From Acidimicrobiales bacterium (lineage in GTDB: Bacteria > Actinomycetota > Acidimicrobiia > Acidimicrobiales > Poriferisodalaceae), in contig JAWKIQ010000001.1 of assembly GCA_041394185.1 (NCBI GenBank), positions 930,001 to 994,000 of the forward strand: DNA of 64,000 nt. The letters run 5' to 3'. Each line of letters begins with the position of its first letter. The stretch's first letter is position 1. Made by a program: the position numbers and the translations under genes. The notes beneath the pieces were generated by a model, which saw nothing but the letters and a program-made list of their open reading frames with translations, was not told the origin of the DNA and searched no databases. Positions 8,277-17,024 of this stretch are shown here, in pieces.

Positions 8277-9503
8277 GTGACCAGCATGCACCAACTCAGC
8301 AAGGAAGTGACAGGAGGGGTCGACACTCACGGCGAGGTTCATGTCGCTGCTGTTGTCGATGTCATCGGGCGGATCGTCGCGACTGAGTCGTTTCGCGCCG
8401 ATGGGGCGGGCTATCGACGATTGTTGCGATGGATGCAATGCCACGGAGATGTCGTCAGAGTCGGTGTGGAAGGCACCGGTAGTTACGGTGCTGGTCTCGC
8501 CCGCTATCTCAAAGATGAAGGTGTCGAGGTTGTCGAGGTCAATCGACCCGATCGGCAGCGGCGTCGACGCCGAGGCAAATCCGACACCGTGGACGCCGAG
8601 GCTGCTGCCCGGTCCGCTCTCAACGGTGATGCAACAGCGGTCCCCAAGAGCGGCTTCGGGCCGGTGGAGAGCGTCCGGGTCCTGCGCCTGGCTCGACGAT
8701 CCGCGATCAAGGCCCGAACCCAGGCAGCGAACCAGATCCGGGACCTGATCGTGACCGGACCCGACCAGCTTCGGGCGCGCCTGAGAGACCTCAACACTGC
8801 TCAGCGCGTCACCGTGTGCGCGCGGTTACGAACTGTTGACGTGACTGATCCCAGCGACGCGACCAAGGCGGCACTGCGCACACTGGCCCGTCGCCACCTC
8901 GACCTCAGCGCCGAGATCGAAACCCTCGATACTCAGATCGCTCAACTGTGCGCAGCGATCAACCCGGCCCTGCTCGCAGCCCGCGGTGTCGGCCCCGAAG
9001 TCGCCGCCACACTGCTGGTCACCGCTGGCGACAACCCACACCGCATGCGCTCCGAAGCCGCCTTCGCGGCGCTATGCGGCGCGAGCCCGGTCGAGGCATC
9101 ATCAGGCAAGATCACCCGTCACCGACTTAACCGAGGCGGTGACCGACACGCCAACAACGCGCTCTGGCGCATCGTGCTCGTGCGCATGTCCTGCGACCAG
9201 CGCACCATGGCCTACGTCGCGAAACGCACCAACGAAGGCAAGTCAAAGAAAGAGATAATCCGCTGCCTAAAACGCCACGTGGCCCGCGAGATCTTCAGAC
9301 TCCTCACCAACCCATCCACCATCCCCGCCGGAAAAGACCTACGCACGCAACGCACCAACGCCGGCCTCACACTCACAGACGTCGCCCAAGCCCTCGGCAC
9401 CTGGCCCATCCGCATCTCAAAACTCGAACGAAACCTAACCCACGACGCCGACCTCGCCCACCGCTACCAACTCCTCCTCCACCCCAACCAACAAGCCGCT
9501 TGA
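8277..9503 (+). CDS. IS110-family transposase with C-terminal XRE-type HTH
   Basis: 408 residues from a GTG at 8277 (ATG at 8286 also possible); the frame extends further upstream but that part does not look like protein. The DEDD RuvC-like core is visible: Asp in GGVDTHGE, Glu in VGVEGTGSYG, and paired Asp in KSDTVDAEAA. The Transposase_20 region follows, with the catalytic-serine block CGASPVEASSGK and NRGGDRHANNALWR. The last 55 residues (LRTQRTNAGLTLTDVAQALG onward, ending in ISKLERN) read as an XRE/Cro helix-turn-helix. The family inserts and excises DNA through an RNA guide and a serine-assisted mechanism. The gene appears intact. Confidence 0.92.
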   Translation: MTSMHQLSKEVTGGVDTHGEVHVAAVVDVIGRIVATESFRADGAGYRRLLRWMQCHGDVVRVGVEGTGSYGAGLARYLKDEGVEVVEVNRPDRQRRRRRGKSDTVDAEAAARSALNGDATAVPKSGFGPVESVRVLRLARRSAIKARTQAANQIRDLIVTGPDQLRARLRDLNTAQRVTVCARLRTVDVTDPSDATKAALRTLARRHLDLSAEIETLDTQIAQLCAAINPALLAARGVGPEVAATLLVTAGDNPHRMRSEAAFAALCGASPVEASSGKITRHRLNRGGDRHANNALWRIVLVRMSCDQRTMAYVAKRTNEGKSKKEIIRCLKRHVAREIFRLLTNPSTIPAGKDLRTQRTNAGLTLTDVAQALGTWPIRISKLERNLTHDADLAHRYQLLLHPNQQAA

Positions 9504-9651
9504 CACATACACCCCATAGGAGCATCACTCAACCCAGGATCAACCAGACAACAGCACGGAGAATCCAGTTGTCGCTAAGAGCCGGACGCGAAGACGGACG
9601 GCTTGCCTGGCCCAATGCCGATGGTGTGACAAAAATGGAAAGACCGGGTAC

Positions 9652-9873
9652 TCAGCGCTGCCAAGGACAATGGCGACAGCCGTTGTCGCAACATGGGCGC
9701 GCTGCCAAGGCCACCGCGGTCATGACATACAGGCCTGTGACGGGGTCTGGGTACAGCGACAGGCCCTCGGCCACAGCGCGGTCGTGGCGAGCCATCGCCT
9801 CGTCGAAGTATGGAGCATCGGGCCCAAAGCGCTCGGAAGCCGGCCTCTGCCAGTCGGGCCTGAGGCCCGTCAT
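9652..9873 (-). CDS. Small Cys-rich DUF5522-like protein
   Basis: A 73-residue gene easily missed beneath longer antisense and overlapping frames. Its ATG (9873-9871) overlaps the stop of the M48 protease gene in an ATGA arrangement, so it is translationally coupled. The conserved parts are ERFGPDAPYF, a YPDPVTGLYVMTA block, and a C-terminal cluster RPCCDNGCRHCPW (Cys61, 62, 66, 69) that could hold a metal. This matches my memory of the DUF5522 family of short bacterial proteins ending in a CCG-x-GCRHCPY-type motif. The function is unknown. It is the last gene of the minus-strand train and borders the IS110 element. Confidence 0.75.
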   Translation of the reverse strand: MTGLRPDWQRPASERFGPDAPYFDEAMARHDRAVAEGLSLYPDPVTGLYVMTAVALAARPCCDNGCRHCPWQR

Positions 9874-11789
9874 GTCGCAGGCAACAGCGGCGGCACCGGT
9901 ACCCGCACGGCGTCGGCTACCACGCGCAGCAGCTCGACCTCGTCTGGGGTTGCAGTCTCGTCGTAGAGCACCACCTTGGTGGACGCCTCGACGAAGGTTC
10001 GCCGTGACGGCGGGTCGAGATCGGCCAGCCGACCGAGTGCATCGTCGAGGCGGTCGTAGGTGAGGCTCTCGTTGGGTGGCATTTGTGCTGTTTGCAAGCC
10101 GGCTACCTGCAAAGCGGCCTCGAAGGTGGTTTGAGTCTGGGCCGACCCTGAGCTGTTGAAGTAGGCCAGGATCGCCAGAACCTGAGTGGCCTCGGTCGAC
10201 AACTGTTGCAGCGTCGACTGCTTGCGATCGGCGCCATCGTCTCCCTGGTCTTCGATGTGGCGCAACATCACGCGTCTCAGCACCCACCGGAACAGGTCTT
10301 GGTCTTGGTGCGAAGCCTCGAGGTCGTGGATCGCCTTGGCCAGCCGGACGCGGTACGGCCGCGGCGTCTGGCGTATGGCATGCAGTGCCACATCGATGGC
10401 GGGCAGTTGAAGCGGTCGAGCCAGGCTCGAGATGGTCTCGCTGGCAGCGGCGAGGTCGGCGGGGTACATCGACAGGAAGCGGCCCAGCTCGTCTAGCTCG
10501 CGTGCCCGAACCTCGGGGTCGCTCGACACCAGCGAGCCCAGAACAGCAGCTACGGCGCCCTGCGGTGTACGCAGGAAACTCTGGGTCTGCGCCGGAATCT
10601 GGGCGATGAGGGTCCGCGAGTGTTCCACATGGCGATCGGTGGGTCCGGCCAGCGACGGCTGCTCGTAGCGGGCGGCGACCGCACCGCCTGCGGCTGGGCC
10701 GCCTGCGACCGAACTGGTCACGGCAGCGCCAGACGGCGACGATGGCGACAGCAGGGGTACCGCGCCCAGGGTTGTGTCGTCGACCGATTCGCCGTATGCG
10801 TCGTCGAGGACCGCCAACTCGCCGTTCCAGTCGGGCATCAGGCGTTTGATGCGCTCCTTGAGCGGCGGATGGGTGGCGAACGTCGAGCCGAGAGCCGACG
10901 AGAAGAACAGGTGGCTGGCCTCGGTGGCGTGAGCGGTGCGTATCCGGTTCTGCGAACCCACGCTGGCGATCTTCACCAACGCCTCCCCGATGGAGGTCGG
11001 GTCGCGGGTGTACTGCACCGCCGAGGCGTCGGCCAGGTATTCGCGCTGGCGGGACACCGCCGCTTGGATCATTCGGCCGAACAGGGTGCCCAGTGCACCG
11101 ATCAGCATCAGCCCACCACCGACGAGGATGATGACCATCGCGCTGTTGTCCTTGCTGCTGCGGCGTCTGGGTGCCCAAAGGGTGTGCTGCAACAGCAGCC
11201 GGCCCAGCAGCGTGATGACGGTGATGCCGAACACCCAGCCGATGATGCGGGTCTTTATCCGGGTGTCACCGTTGCGGATGTGGCTGAACTCGTGGGCAAT
11301 CACGCCCTGCAACTCGCGGCGGTTGAGATGGTTGAGAGCACCGCGGGTGACACCTATGGCGGCCGTGTCGGCGCTCCAACCGGCTGCGAAGGCGTTTATT
11401 CCGGGCTCGTCGTCGAGCACGAACACATCGGGCACCGGCATGCCAGACGCGATGGCCATCTCTTCTACGACGTTGCCCAGCTGGCGTTCGACCGGGTCGA
11501 GCGTGTTGAAGTCGATCTGGCGGCCGCCCAGCGACGAAGCGATATAGGCCCCTCCACCACCGCGGATCTGGCTGGACTTGACCAGGGACGTGCCACCGAT
11601 GCCGAGGATCGTTATCGGAGCCGCTACGACGAAGGCCGCGAGCGGGTCGACCTCTTGTGAGTCGTAGAAGAACAGCGCCGACACGAACGCGGCGACTATC
11701 GCCATGATGGCGACTACGCCCGCGACGAACAGCGCGACCAGCTTGAATGTGCTCTGCTGGGCCGTTTCCTGGTGCCCCTGAAAGTCCAT
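9870..11789 (-). CDS. M48-family membrane zinc metalloprotease (HtpX-like)
   Basis: 639 residues. There is an N-terminal membrane helix near residues 17-40 and another at about 50-70. The zinc-binding HEFSH motif at residues 166-170 is followed by two more helices, and the third-ligand region is REYLADASAVQY. About 300 C-terminal residues are soluble, helical and without a recognised motif, much longer than HtpX of Escherichia coli. The family degrades damaged membrane proteins at the cytoplasmic membrane. It lies 9 bp downstream of a LemA gene, a pairing common in bacteria. The frame ends in an ATGA overlap with the DUF5522 gene. Confidence 0.88.
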   Translation of the reverse strand: MDFQGHQETAQQSTFKLVALFVAGVVAIMAIVAAFVSALFFYDSQEVDPLAAFVVAAPITILGIGGTSLVKSSQIRGGGGAYIASSLGGRQIDFNTLDPVERQLGNVVEEMAIASGMPVPDVFVLDDEPGINAFAAGWSADTAAIGVTRGALNHLNRRELQGVIAHEFSHIRNGDTRIKTRIIGWVFGITVITLLGRLLLQHTLWAPRRRSSKDNSAMVIILVGGGLMLIGALGTLFGRMIQAAVSRQREYLADASAVQYTRDPTSIGEALVKIASVGSQNRIRTAHATEASHLFFSSALGSTFATHPPLKERIKRLMPDWNGELAVLDDAYGESVDDTTLGAVPLLSPSSPSGAAVTSSVAGGPAAGGAVAARYEQPSLAGPTDRHVEHSRTLIAQIPAQTQSFLRTPQGAVAAVLGSLVSSDPEVRARELDELGRFLSMYPADLAAASETISSLARPLQLPAIDVALHAIRQTPRPYRVRLAKAIHDLEASHQDQDLFRWVLRRVMLRHIEDQGDDGADRKQSTLQQLSTEATQVLAILAYFNSSGSAQTQTTFEAALQVAGLQTAQMPPNESLTYDRLDDALGRLADLDPPSRRTFVEASTKVVLYDETATPDEVELLRVVADAVRVPVPPLLPAT

Positions 11790-11798
11790 CTGAGGGGA

Positions 11799-12416
11799 CT
11801 AGCCGTCCTGGGGTCGATCATCGAAGCGCACTTCGATGTTCTCGCGCTTGTACTCCTTGCCCTCGTCCTCGAGGTTCAGGTAGGCGCTGTCGCTGAAGCC
11901 GAACATGTTGGCGAAGATCACCGGCGGGAACGACACCTTGTACGTCTGGTACTTGTTGACCTGATCGTTGTAGTTCTGCCGCGAGTAGGCGATCTTGTTC
12001 TCGGTGGTGGTGAGCTCTTCGGTGAGCTGCATCATGTTCTGGTTGGCCTTCAGGTCGGGGTAGGCCTCGGCCACGGCCAGCAGGCGGCCCAGCGATGCGC
12101 CCAGCGCACCCTCGGACTGCGCCAGGTGTTGCATGGCTTCGAGGTTCTGCGGGTCGCCGGAGACTTCGATGCGGGCTTGTGTAGCCGCCGCACGGGCGGC
12201 CACGACGGCCTCGAGGGTGTCGCGCTCGTGGCTCATGTAGCCCTTTGCAACCTCGACCAGGTTGGGGATCAGATCGTGGCGCCGCTCGAGCTGCACATCG
12301 ATCTGGGCGAACGCGTTGCGAACGTTCTCGCGGAACTTGACGAGCTTGTTGTACACGCTCATCAGGAACAAACCGATGAGCACTATGAGCACGATGATGA
12401 CGACCAACCAGAGCAT
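11799..12416 (-). CDS. lemA: LemA family membrane-anchored protein
   Basis: 205 residues. A single N-terminal helix (residues 1-20) anchors a long alpha-helical body. The family signature runs through YNKLVKFRENVRNAFAQIDV, LERRHDLIPNLVEVAKGYM and a later LAVAEAYPDLKAN. LemA proteins are widespread envelope proteins of unclear role that are often encoded beside HtpX-type proteases, as here. A -10-like TAGGCT lies 6 nt before the ATG, so the gene probably starts a leaderless transcript that includes the protease and DUF5522 genes. Confidence 0.9.
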   Translation of the reverse strand: MLWLVVIIVLIVLIGLFLMSVYNKLVKFRENVRNAFAQIDVQLERRHDLIPNLVEVAKGYMSHERDTLEAVVAARAAATQARIEVSGDPQNLEAMQHLAQSEGALGASLGRLLAVAEAYPDLKANQNMMQLTEELTTTENKIAYSRQNYNDQVNKYQTYKVSFPPVIFANMFGFSDSAYLNLEDEGKEYKRENIEVRFDDRPQDG

Positions 12417-12422
12417 GGTCGG

Positions 12423-12428
12423 AGCCTA
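12423..12428 (-). promoter_or_regulatory. -10-like TAGGCT before lemA
   Basis: On the minus strand TAGGCT is followed by 6 nt and the lemA ATG at 12416. It is identical to the element before the lipoprotein gene at 3607 and predicts a leaderless mRNA. Confidence 0.45.
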
Positions 12429-12442
12429 GTGACTTCTGCGGC

Positions 12443-13336
12443 TCAAAACAGCGACGCCTGCACTTCGACTGGATCGGGGTCGTGGTCGCCCAGGTCGATG
12501 ACACAGCCCTCGAGGGTGCCCAGGTCGGCGACGAACCGATCGAGCACGCCCTCGCGTGCCAGCACGGCAAAGCGACCGCACATGTCGGCGACCTCGAAGG
12601 CGTGGTTGCCGGTGTCGAGTCGATTGGGATAGGCGACCAGCCCCGACCACGTGTCCGAGCCCACACCTTCGAACCTCCAGGCAAGGTCCAGCGGCGTAGT
12701 GGCGGCGGCGAAGTCGGCGTTGGCATCGACCATCTGAAGCACTCGTTGGGTGGTGCCGGCCACCCGGGCCTCGAGGGCCTCTGTGGCGACGGGCGACAGC
12801 AGGCCTGCGAGCTTGCGGGTAGACGACACCTGTTGCGAAACCCCCAACACGTCTGTGACAGCGTCTTCGACATCTCGAACCACGTAGCCGTCGTCGGCTA
12901 CCAGCGCGTATCGGGCGATCCATGCGCCCTGTTCGGCCAGGCGCACACCACCAGACGCTCCTGCTGTGGTGCCCACCTTGATGCTGCCGTCGGCAAAGCC
13001 CGCGACATAAAGGCGGTGGGGCTGGTCGAGATGGGCTGCGAAACGACGATCGACATAGGCCCGGCCCAGCTTGTGAGCTCGGTGCATGTTGGCGGCAAAG
13101 ACGGTGTCGATGGTGCTGCACCGGTCGCAGCGCGCCGACTGACCCACCGGGTTCTGACACTCGATGAAGCTGCGGGTGCCGTCGTCGGCGAACTTGGTCG
13201 TGCCTGGACACACCCGCTGAGCGGTAACCCTGAAGCGCCACGACGAACCCTTCAGCGGAACCACGCGAGAAGCGGGCTGAGCTTGGTCGCGGACCCGTAG
13301 GCCCGCAGAGCCACCAGACCAGGTGACGCCCAGCAC
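12443..13336 (-). CDS. DUF2797 family protein
   Basis: About 297 residues from a GTG at 13336. The start is uncertain: a CTG at 13353 has GGAGG 7 nt upstream and would add six residues while overlapping the previous gene's stop. Four Cys (43, 60, 70, 73; the last two as CDRC) could bind zinc. The diagnostic stretch is HRAHKLGRAYVD, then PHRLYVAGFADGSIKVGT. The C-terminal half is helical. DUF2797 has no established function; the IKVGT-type segment and length match the family as I know it. It follows the peptide-binding lipoprotein by about 10 bp and probably belongs to that transcript. Confidence 0.75.
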   Translation of the reverse strand: MLGVTWSGGSAGLRVRDQAQPASRVVPLKGSSWRFRVTAQRVCPGTTKFADDGTRSFIECQNPVGQSARCDRCSTIDTVFAANMHRAHKLGRAYVDRRFAAHLDQPHRLYVAGFADGSIKVGTTAGASGGVRLAEQGAWIARYALVADDGYVVRDVEDAVTDVLGVSQQVSSTRKLAGLLSPVATEALEARVAGTTQRVLQMVDANADFAAATTPLDLAWRFEGVGSDTWSGLVAYPNRLDTGNHAFEVADMCGRFAVLAREGVLDRFVADLGTLEGCVIDLGDHDPDPVEVQASLF

Positions 13337-13347
13337 TTCCAGGCGGG

Positions 13348-14970
13348 TCAGGGCAGTGCCTCCACCGCCGCCAGGTCCAGCCGCGATACGCCGCCGGCAA
13401 TGCCGGACAGGTCGAAGCGGCCGCTGTGGGCGATGCGTCTGGGAACAACAGCCAACGGCAGGTAGGCCAAGATGTCGTCCAGCTCGAACGTCAGCTGCGA
13501 GATCTCGATGTCGCGCTGAGGGTCGTCGACTGGCGTGGCGTCGAGCCTGGACAGCAGGGTGATCATCTCGTTGGTGCTGTAGCGGATGAAAGCGTCGTTG
13601 CTGTCGGGGGCGAACAGGGGAGCGATGAACGCCTCGGCGCCGACGTGGTCGCCGCTCCACGGCAACAGGAAGGGCCCGCTGGGCACCCCGCTCTGGAGAT
13701 ATCCGACCAGCGCCTGCAAAGACGGATGCTCGAACACCTCGACGGGCCAGCCGAGGTTGTCTCGCCAGCCGGCCGCTATCGACTCGGCCCACGGCTGCAC
13801 CGGCGAGCCCGCCACGACGTGCACGAAGAAGGTGTCCTCTGGTACCTCGATGTCGTTGTCGGCGATCACGGCCAGAGCCTCTTCTGGGTCGAACCGGCAC
13901 CAGGTGCACGTCATGGGCGAGCCGTTCGCCTGGGCGTCCGGGGCAAAGAGATTCGAGGGTGTGGCCAGCGGCGTCGCAAGGTCGGTGCCGAACCGCGAGC
14001 GGTCGATCGACAACGACAACGCCCTTCGGGGCTCGGGGCTCGAGGCGGGCCCACGTGGGGTCGGGAAGCCCATGTACCAGACCTGGTTCGATGGATGCTC
14101 GGCCATCTGCAGCCCGTCTACGTCGAGTGCGCCGTCGGCGAGGCCCACGTCGGCTGTGCCGAGACCGACGGCATCGGCAGCGGCTTGGTCGGAGTCGACG
14201 AACTGAAGAGTGATTCTGCCAACCTCACCCGCCTGGCCCGTCGGAGCCCTGCGCGCCAGCGTCATTGTCGCATCGTCGAGCGAGCCGCTTTCGATGACGA
14301 ACGGCCCGCTGCCCAGCAGCGGCGTCGTGCTGGTGCCGTCGGGGTTCAAGGCAGCCAGTGTCGACGGAGCAACGGGCGCAAAAGCGTTGTGGGCCAGGTA
14401 CTCGGGCAGCCAGGGATTGTTCTGTTCGAGCTGCACCTCGAGCGTGCGCTCGTCAACCACCCGCAGACCCAGCTGACGGCCTTCGACGCCGGCCAGCACG
14501 TCTCTCCAATTGGCGATACCGGCCTCGACACCCAGGTAGGCGGTGCGGCCCCTCGTCCGTTGCGACGCGAGCGCAAACCACGAGTCGACGAAGGTCTGGG
14601 CGGTTATCGGTGTGCCGTCCGAGAACGTCGATCCGGGTCGAAGAACGAACGTCCAAGTCACGAGATCGTCCGATGTCCACGACTCGGCGAGACCCGGCAC
14701 GGCGCGACCTTCCGAGTCGATGCGGGTGAGGCCCGTGTGCAGCAGGCTGGCGATGTCGACAGCTCGGGTAGAGATGGCGTGATGGGCCTCCAGCGACTCG
14801 GGGGCTCTGGTGGCGACGGTCAGGGTGGACCCCTCGACCACGACGGTGGTAGAGGTGGTTTGAGCGATGGTGGTATCGGGCGGCGTGTCGCCGCCAGACG
14901 TGCACGCCGACATCGCCAACACAACAGCGAGCACCGGCGCCGACCAGCGGGCCTTGCGCCGGTGCATCAT
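13348..14970 (-). CDS. Peptide/oligopeptide ABC transporter substrate-binding lipoprotein
   Basis: 540 residues of the SBP_bac_5 family. The signal peptide ends in lipobox MSAC, giving lipidated Cys23, followed by a Thr-rich linker. Family landmarks include LHTGLTRIDSEGRAVPGLAE, then SWTSDDLVTWTFVLR and DGTPITAQTFVDSW near the N-terminal lobe. Such proteins capture peptides or other small solutes outside the membrane. No matching DppB/C-type permease is in the window; the ABC permeases upstream are of the ABC-2 exporter type, so they are unlikely partners. Its ATG overlaps the upstream peptidase stop (ATGA), which suggests peptide cleavage and capture work together. Confidence 0.88.
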   Translation of the reverse strand: MMHRRKARWSAPVLAVVLAMSACTSGGDTPPDTTIAQTTSTTVVVEGSTLTVATRAPESLEAHHAISTRAVDIASLLHTGLTRIDSEGRAVPGLAESWTSDDLVTWTFVLRPGSTFSDGTPITAQTFVDSWFALASQRTRGRTAYLGVEAGIANWRDVLAGVEGRQLGLRVVDERTLEVQLEQNNPWLPEYLAHNAFAPVAPSTLAALNPDGTSTTPLLGSGPFVIESGSLDDATMTLARRAPTGQAGEVGRITLQFVDSDQAAADAVGLGTADVGLADGALDVDGLQMAEHPSNQVWYMGFPTPRGPASSPEPRRALSLSIDRSRFGTDLATPLATPSNLFAPDAQANGSPMTCTWCRFDPEEALAVIADNDIEVPEDTFFVHVVAGSPVQPWAESIAAGWRDNLGWPVEVFEHPSLQALVGYLQSGVPSGPFLLPWSGDHVGAEAFIAPLFAPDSNDAFIRYSTNEMITLLSRLDATPVDDPQRDIEISQLTFELDDILAYLPLAVVPRRIAHSGRFDLSGIAGGVSRLDLAAVEALP

Positions 14971-16967
14971 GATCCGGGAGGCAGCGCCGGGTTCAACGCC
15001 GGCACCATCGTCTCGATCAGTGCCTTGGCCAGCTCCTGATGATCGTCTGGTGTCCCGAACACCGACAGAACCACGACCTCGCCGTCGATCTCACCGGCGG
15101 CCAACGTGATCATTGCGGGCGTGCCTCGCGCAACGGGCGAGTCGTCGGTGGCACCGCTCAGGACCACCCAGCCAGGAGGCACCGCTATGCCGCCGGTGCG
15201 TTCGAACGCACCAACCGAGGTGTTGAGCCAGTCGACGACCACCGCCTCGATGTGCGAGTCGACCGAGTCGGTGTCGTCGAACAGATCGATCGTGAAGCCG
15301 GCCACATCGACCAGGTGCCGGTCGCGGATGGCGTACCCGTCGAAGGATTCGGGTCCATAACCGACCCAGCCGATGGGCACCAAGGCCGTAGCGGTGGCGC
15401 CGGCCGGGTGTTCGAGAGCCACTTCGAAGAAATCGGCGGCAGTCGGCGCATCAGGAATCATCGGTGCGACGTCGTCTTGGGCGCACCCGGCGTCGACCTG
15501 GGCGAGTGTGCGCGTGAACTCGGCGGCCAGACTCGAAGCACAGGCCGACACCCCCAGCTGGCCATGGCCCGAGCGGGGAAACTGGACCAGCTGCGCACCG
15601 AGCTGGCCGGCGAACTCGACAGCCTCGCGGTGTGGCGTGATGGGGTCGAAGCTGCCGGACAGAACCAGCGCGGGCTGCTCGAGGGCGACGAACTGGTCCT
15701 CGACCGGCGGTGCATCCTGTAGGTCGAGTGCGGTGCACACCGAGGTCCAATAGACATTCGAACTCGACTGCAGTTCGCCGAACCGGCCTTCGACGTCGAG
15801 GTCGGGCGTGATGTAGCTCCACTCGTCCATGCACTGCACCGCGACGAAGGCCGCATAGTCTTCGCCGCCCGAGCCGGGCCCGGTCTGCGACGCCAACAGG
15901 TCGAGGCTCCATGTGACCGAGTTTTCGAGATCGGCCACCACCCGGGGTATCGACGCCGCGGTGTAGTCGGAATACAGGGCTCCGTAGAAGGTCGACAAGA
16001 TGTCCTGGCCCGACATGGTGTAGGTGAATGCCGTCGAGCCATCGTCGGGGTCCAGATAGTCGACGTCGATGGGCGAGCTGTCGGCCCGAGCGATGAGGTC
16101 GTCGATCCGTTGGCCCAGATCTGGGTATTGGCGGGCGCAGCGGCTCTGCGAAGCACACAGCGACAAGAACGCATCCAGCGCCTCGGCTCCACCGGTCGTG
16201 TAGTCGTCGTCGGGATCGTCGGCTATCGAGTAGGCGCCGTCGAGCACCATCGAACGCACGCCATCACCGAACTCGCGCGCGTAGGTCTGGGCCATGCGCG
16301 TGCCGTATGACTGGCCCCAGATGTCCCACCGGTCGACCCCCAGGGCCTTGCGCAGGGCTTCGAGGTCGCGCGCTGCCGACAGCGTGCCGTAGTGGGAAAG
16401 ATCGATCCCTTCGAGGGCCAGCCGGGTGGCGCAATCGTCGGCGGCGCGGGCTTCCGCGATGATCGGCACCATCTCGTCGGTGTCGAACAGTTCGTCGATC
16501 TCGGGGCAGTCCAGCGAGGGTCGCGAGAAACCGGTGCCGCGCGGGTCGTACAGCACCACATCGTGAGATGTCGAGATGTCGGCGAACGCCAGATCGAACC
16601 AGCCGCCGACGCCTTCGAGCGGGCCAACTCCCGGCCCGCCCTCGATCCACAGCACGGTGCCTTCGGCCGGACGTTGCGTCGCCGGGAACACCGCCACCTG
16701 AACCGATATGTCACCCAGCGATGGATCGTCCCACGCAGCGGGAACCTCCAGGCGGTAACAGTCGGGCTGGGTGCCGTCTGGCTCGGGGAACGGGCAGCCA
16801 TCGGGCAGCAGGTTTCCGCCGATGGCGATGTCGGGAACCAGCGAATCAGAACCGGCGTCGCCGGGCCTGACGGTCGGCTCGCCCGGGGTTGCTTCGAGGC
16901 CGTCGTCGTAGGTACAAGAGGCGAGGGCGACGGTGGCCGCGGCGAGACAGGCCACGATTCTGCGCAT
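14967..16967 (-). CDS. TAP-like alpha/beta-hydrolase peptidase, lipoprotein
   Basis: 666 residues from the ATG at 16967; an upstream in-frame start (17015) is rejected because residue 1 here begins a signal peptide with lipobox LASC (Cys18). The alpha/beta-hydrolase body has EGGPGVGPLEG (oxyanion region), YDPRGTGFSRPSLDCPE, and the nucleophile elbow GQSYGT (Ser220). Asp lies in LSGSFDPITP and His in SGHGQLG, the TAP C-terminal module. About 170 extra residues follow the usual family end. It resembles Streptomyces tripeptidyl aminopeptidases and mycobacterial CaeA-like hydrolases acting in the envelope. The stop overlaps the start of the peptide-binding lipoprotein. Confidence 0.87.
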   Translation of the reverse strand: MRRIVACLAAATVALASCTYDDGLEATPGEPTVRPGDAGSDSLVPDIAIGGNLLPDGCPFPEPDGTQPDCYRLEVPAAWDDPSLGDISVQVAVFPATQRPAEGTVLWIEGGPGVGPLEGVGGWFDLAFADISTSHDVVLYDPRGTGFSRPSLDCPEIDELFDTDEMVPIIAEARAADDCATRLALEGIDLSHYGTLSAARDLEALRKALGVDRWDIWGQSYGTRMAQTYAREFGDGVRSMVLDGAYSIADDPDDDYTTGGAEALDAFLSLCASQSRCARQYPDLGQRIDDLIARADSSPIDVDYLDPDDGSTAFTYTMSGQDILSTFYGALYSDYTAASIPRVVADLENSVTWSLDLLASQTGPGSGGEDYAAFVAVQCMDEWSYITPDLDVEGRFGELQSSSNVYWTSVCTALDLQDAPPVEDQFVALEQPALVLSGSFDPITPHREAVEFAGQLGAQLVQFPRSGHGQLGVSACASSLAAEFTRTLAQVDAGCAQDDVAPMIPDAPTAADFFEVALEHPAGATATALVPIGWVGYGPESFDGYAIRDRHLVDVAGFTIDLFDDTDSVDSHIEAVVVDWLNTSVGAFERTGGIAVPPGWVVLSGATDDSPVARGTPAMITLAAGEIDGEVVVLSVFGTPDDHQELAKALIETMVPALNPALPPGS

Positions 16968-16974
16968 CGGTGCA

Positions 16975-16980
16975 TCATTA
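16975..16980 (-). promoter_or_regulatory. -10-like TAATGA before the TAP-like peptidase gene
   Basis: On the minus strand TAATGA is followed by 7 nt and the ATG at 16967, so a leaderless start is predicted. The upstream ABC permease gene ends 57 bp away, so a new transcript may begin here. Confidence 0.35.
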
Positions 16981-17024
16981 CACGCCGGGACCACAGTTCG
17001 GCGCGACCCCGCCACGAAGGCGTC

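Larger units (their letters stand above)
8041..9640 (+). mobile_element. IS110-family insertion sequence, ends not resolved
   Basis: The element is recognised by its DEDD transposase. IS110 elements generally lack terminal inverted repeats and obvious target duplications, so the limits given are only the non-coding space between the DUF222 gene and the DUF5522 gene. The upstream non-coding part (about 8041-8276) and the more AT-rich downstream part (9504-9640) are both available for the element's guide RNA and ends. Confidence 0.55.
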
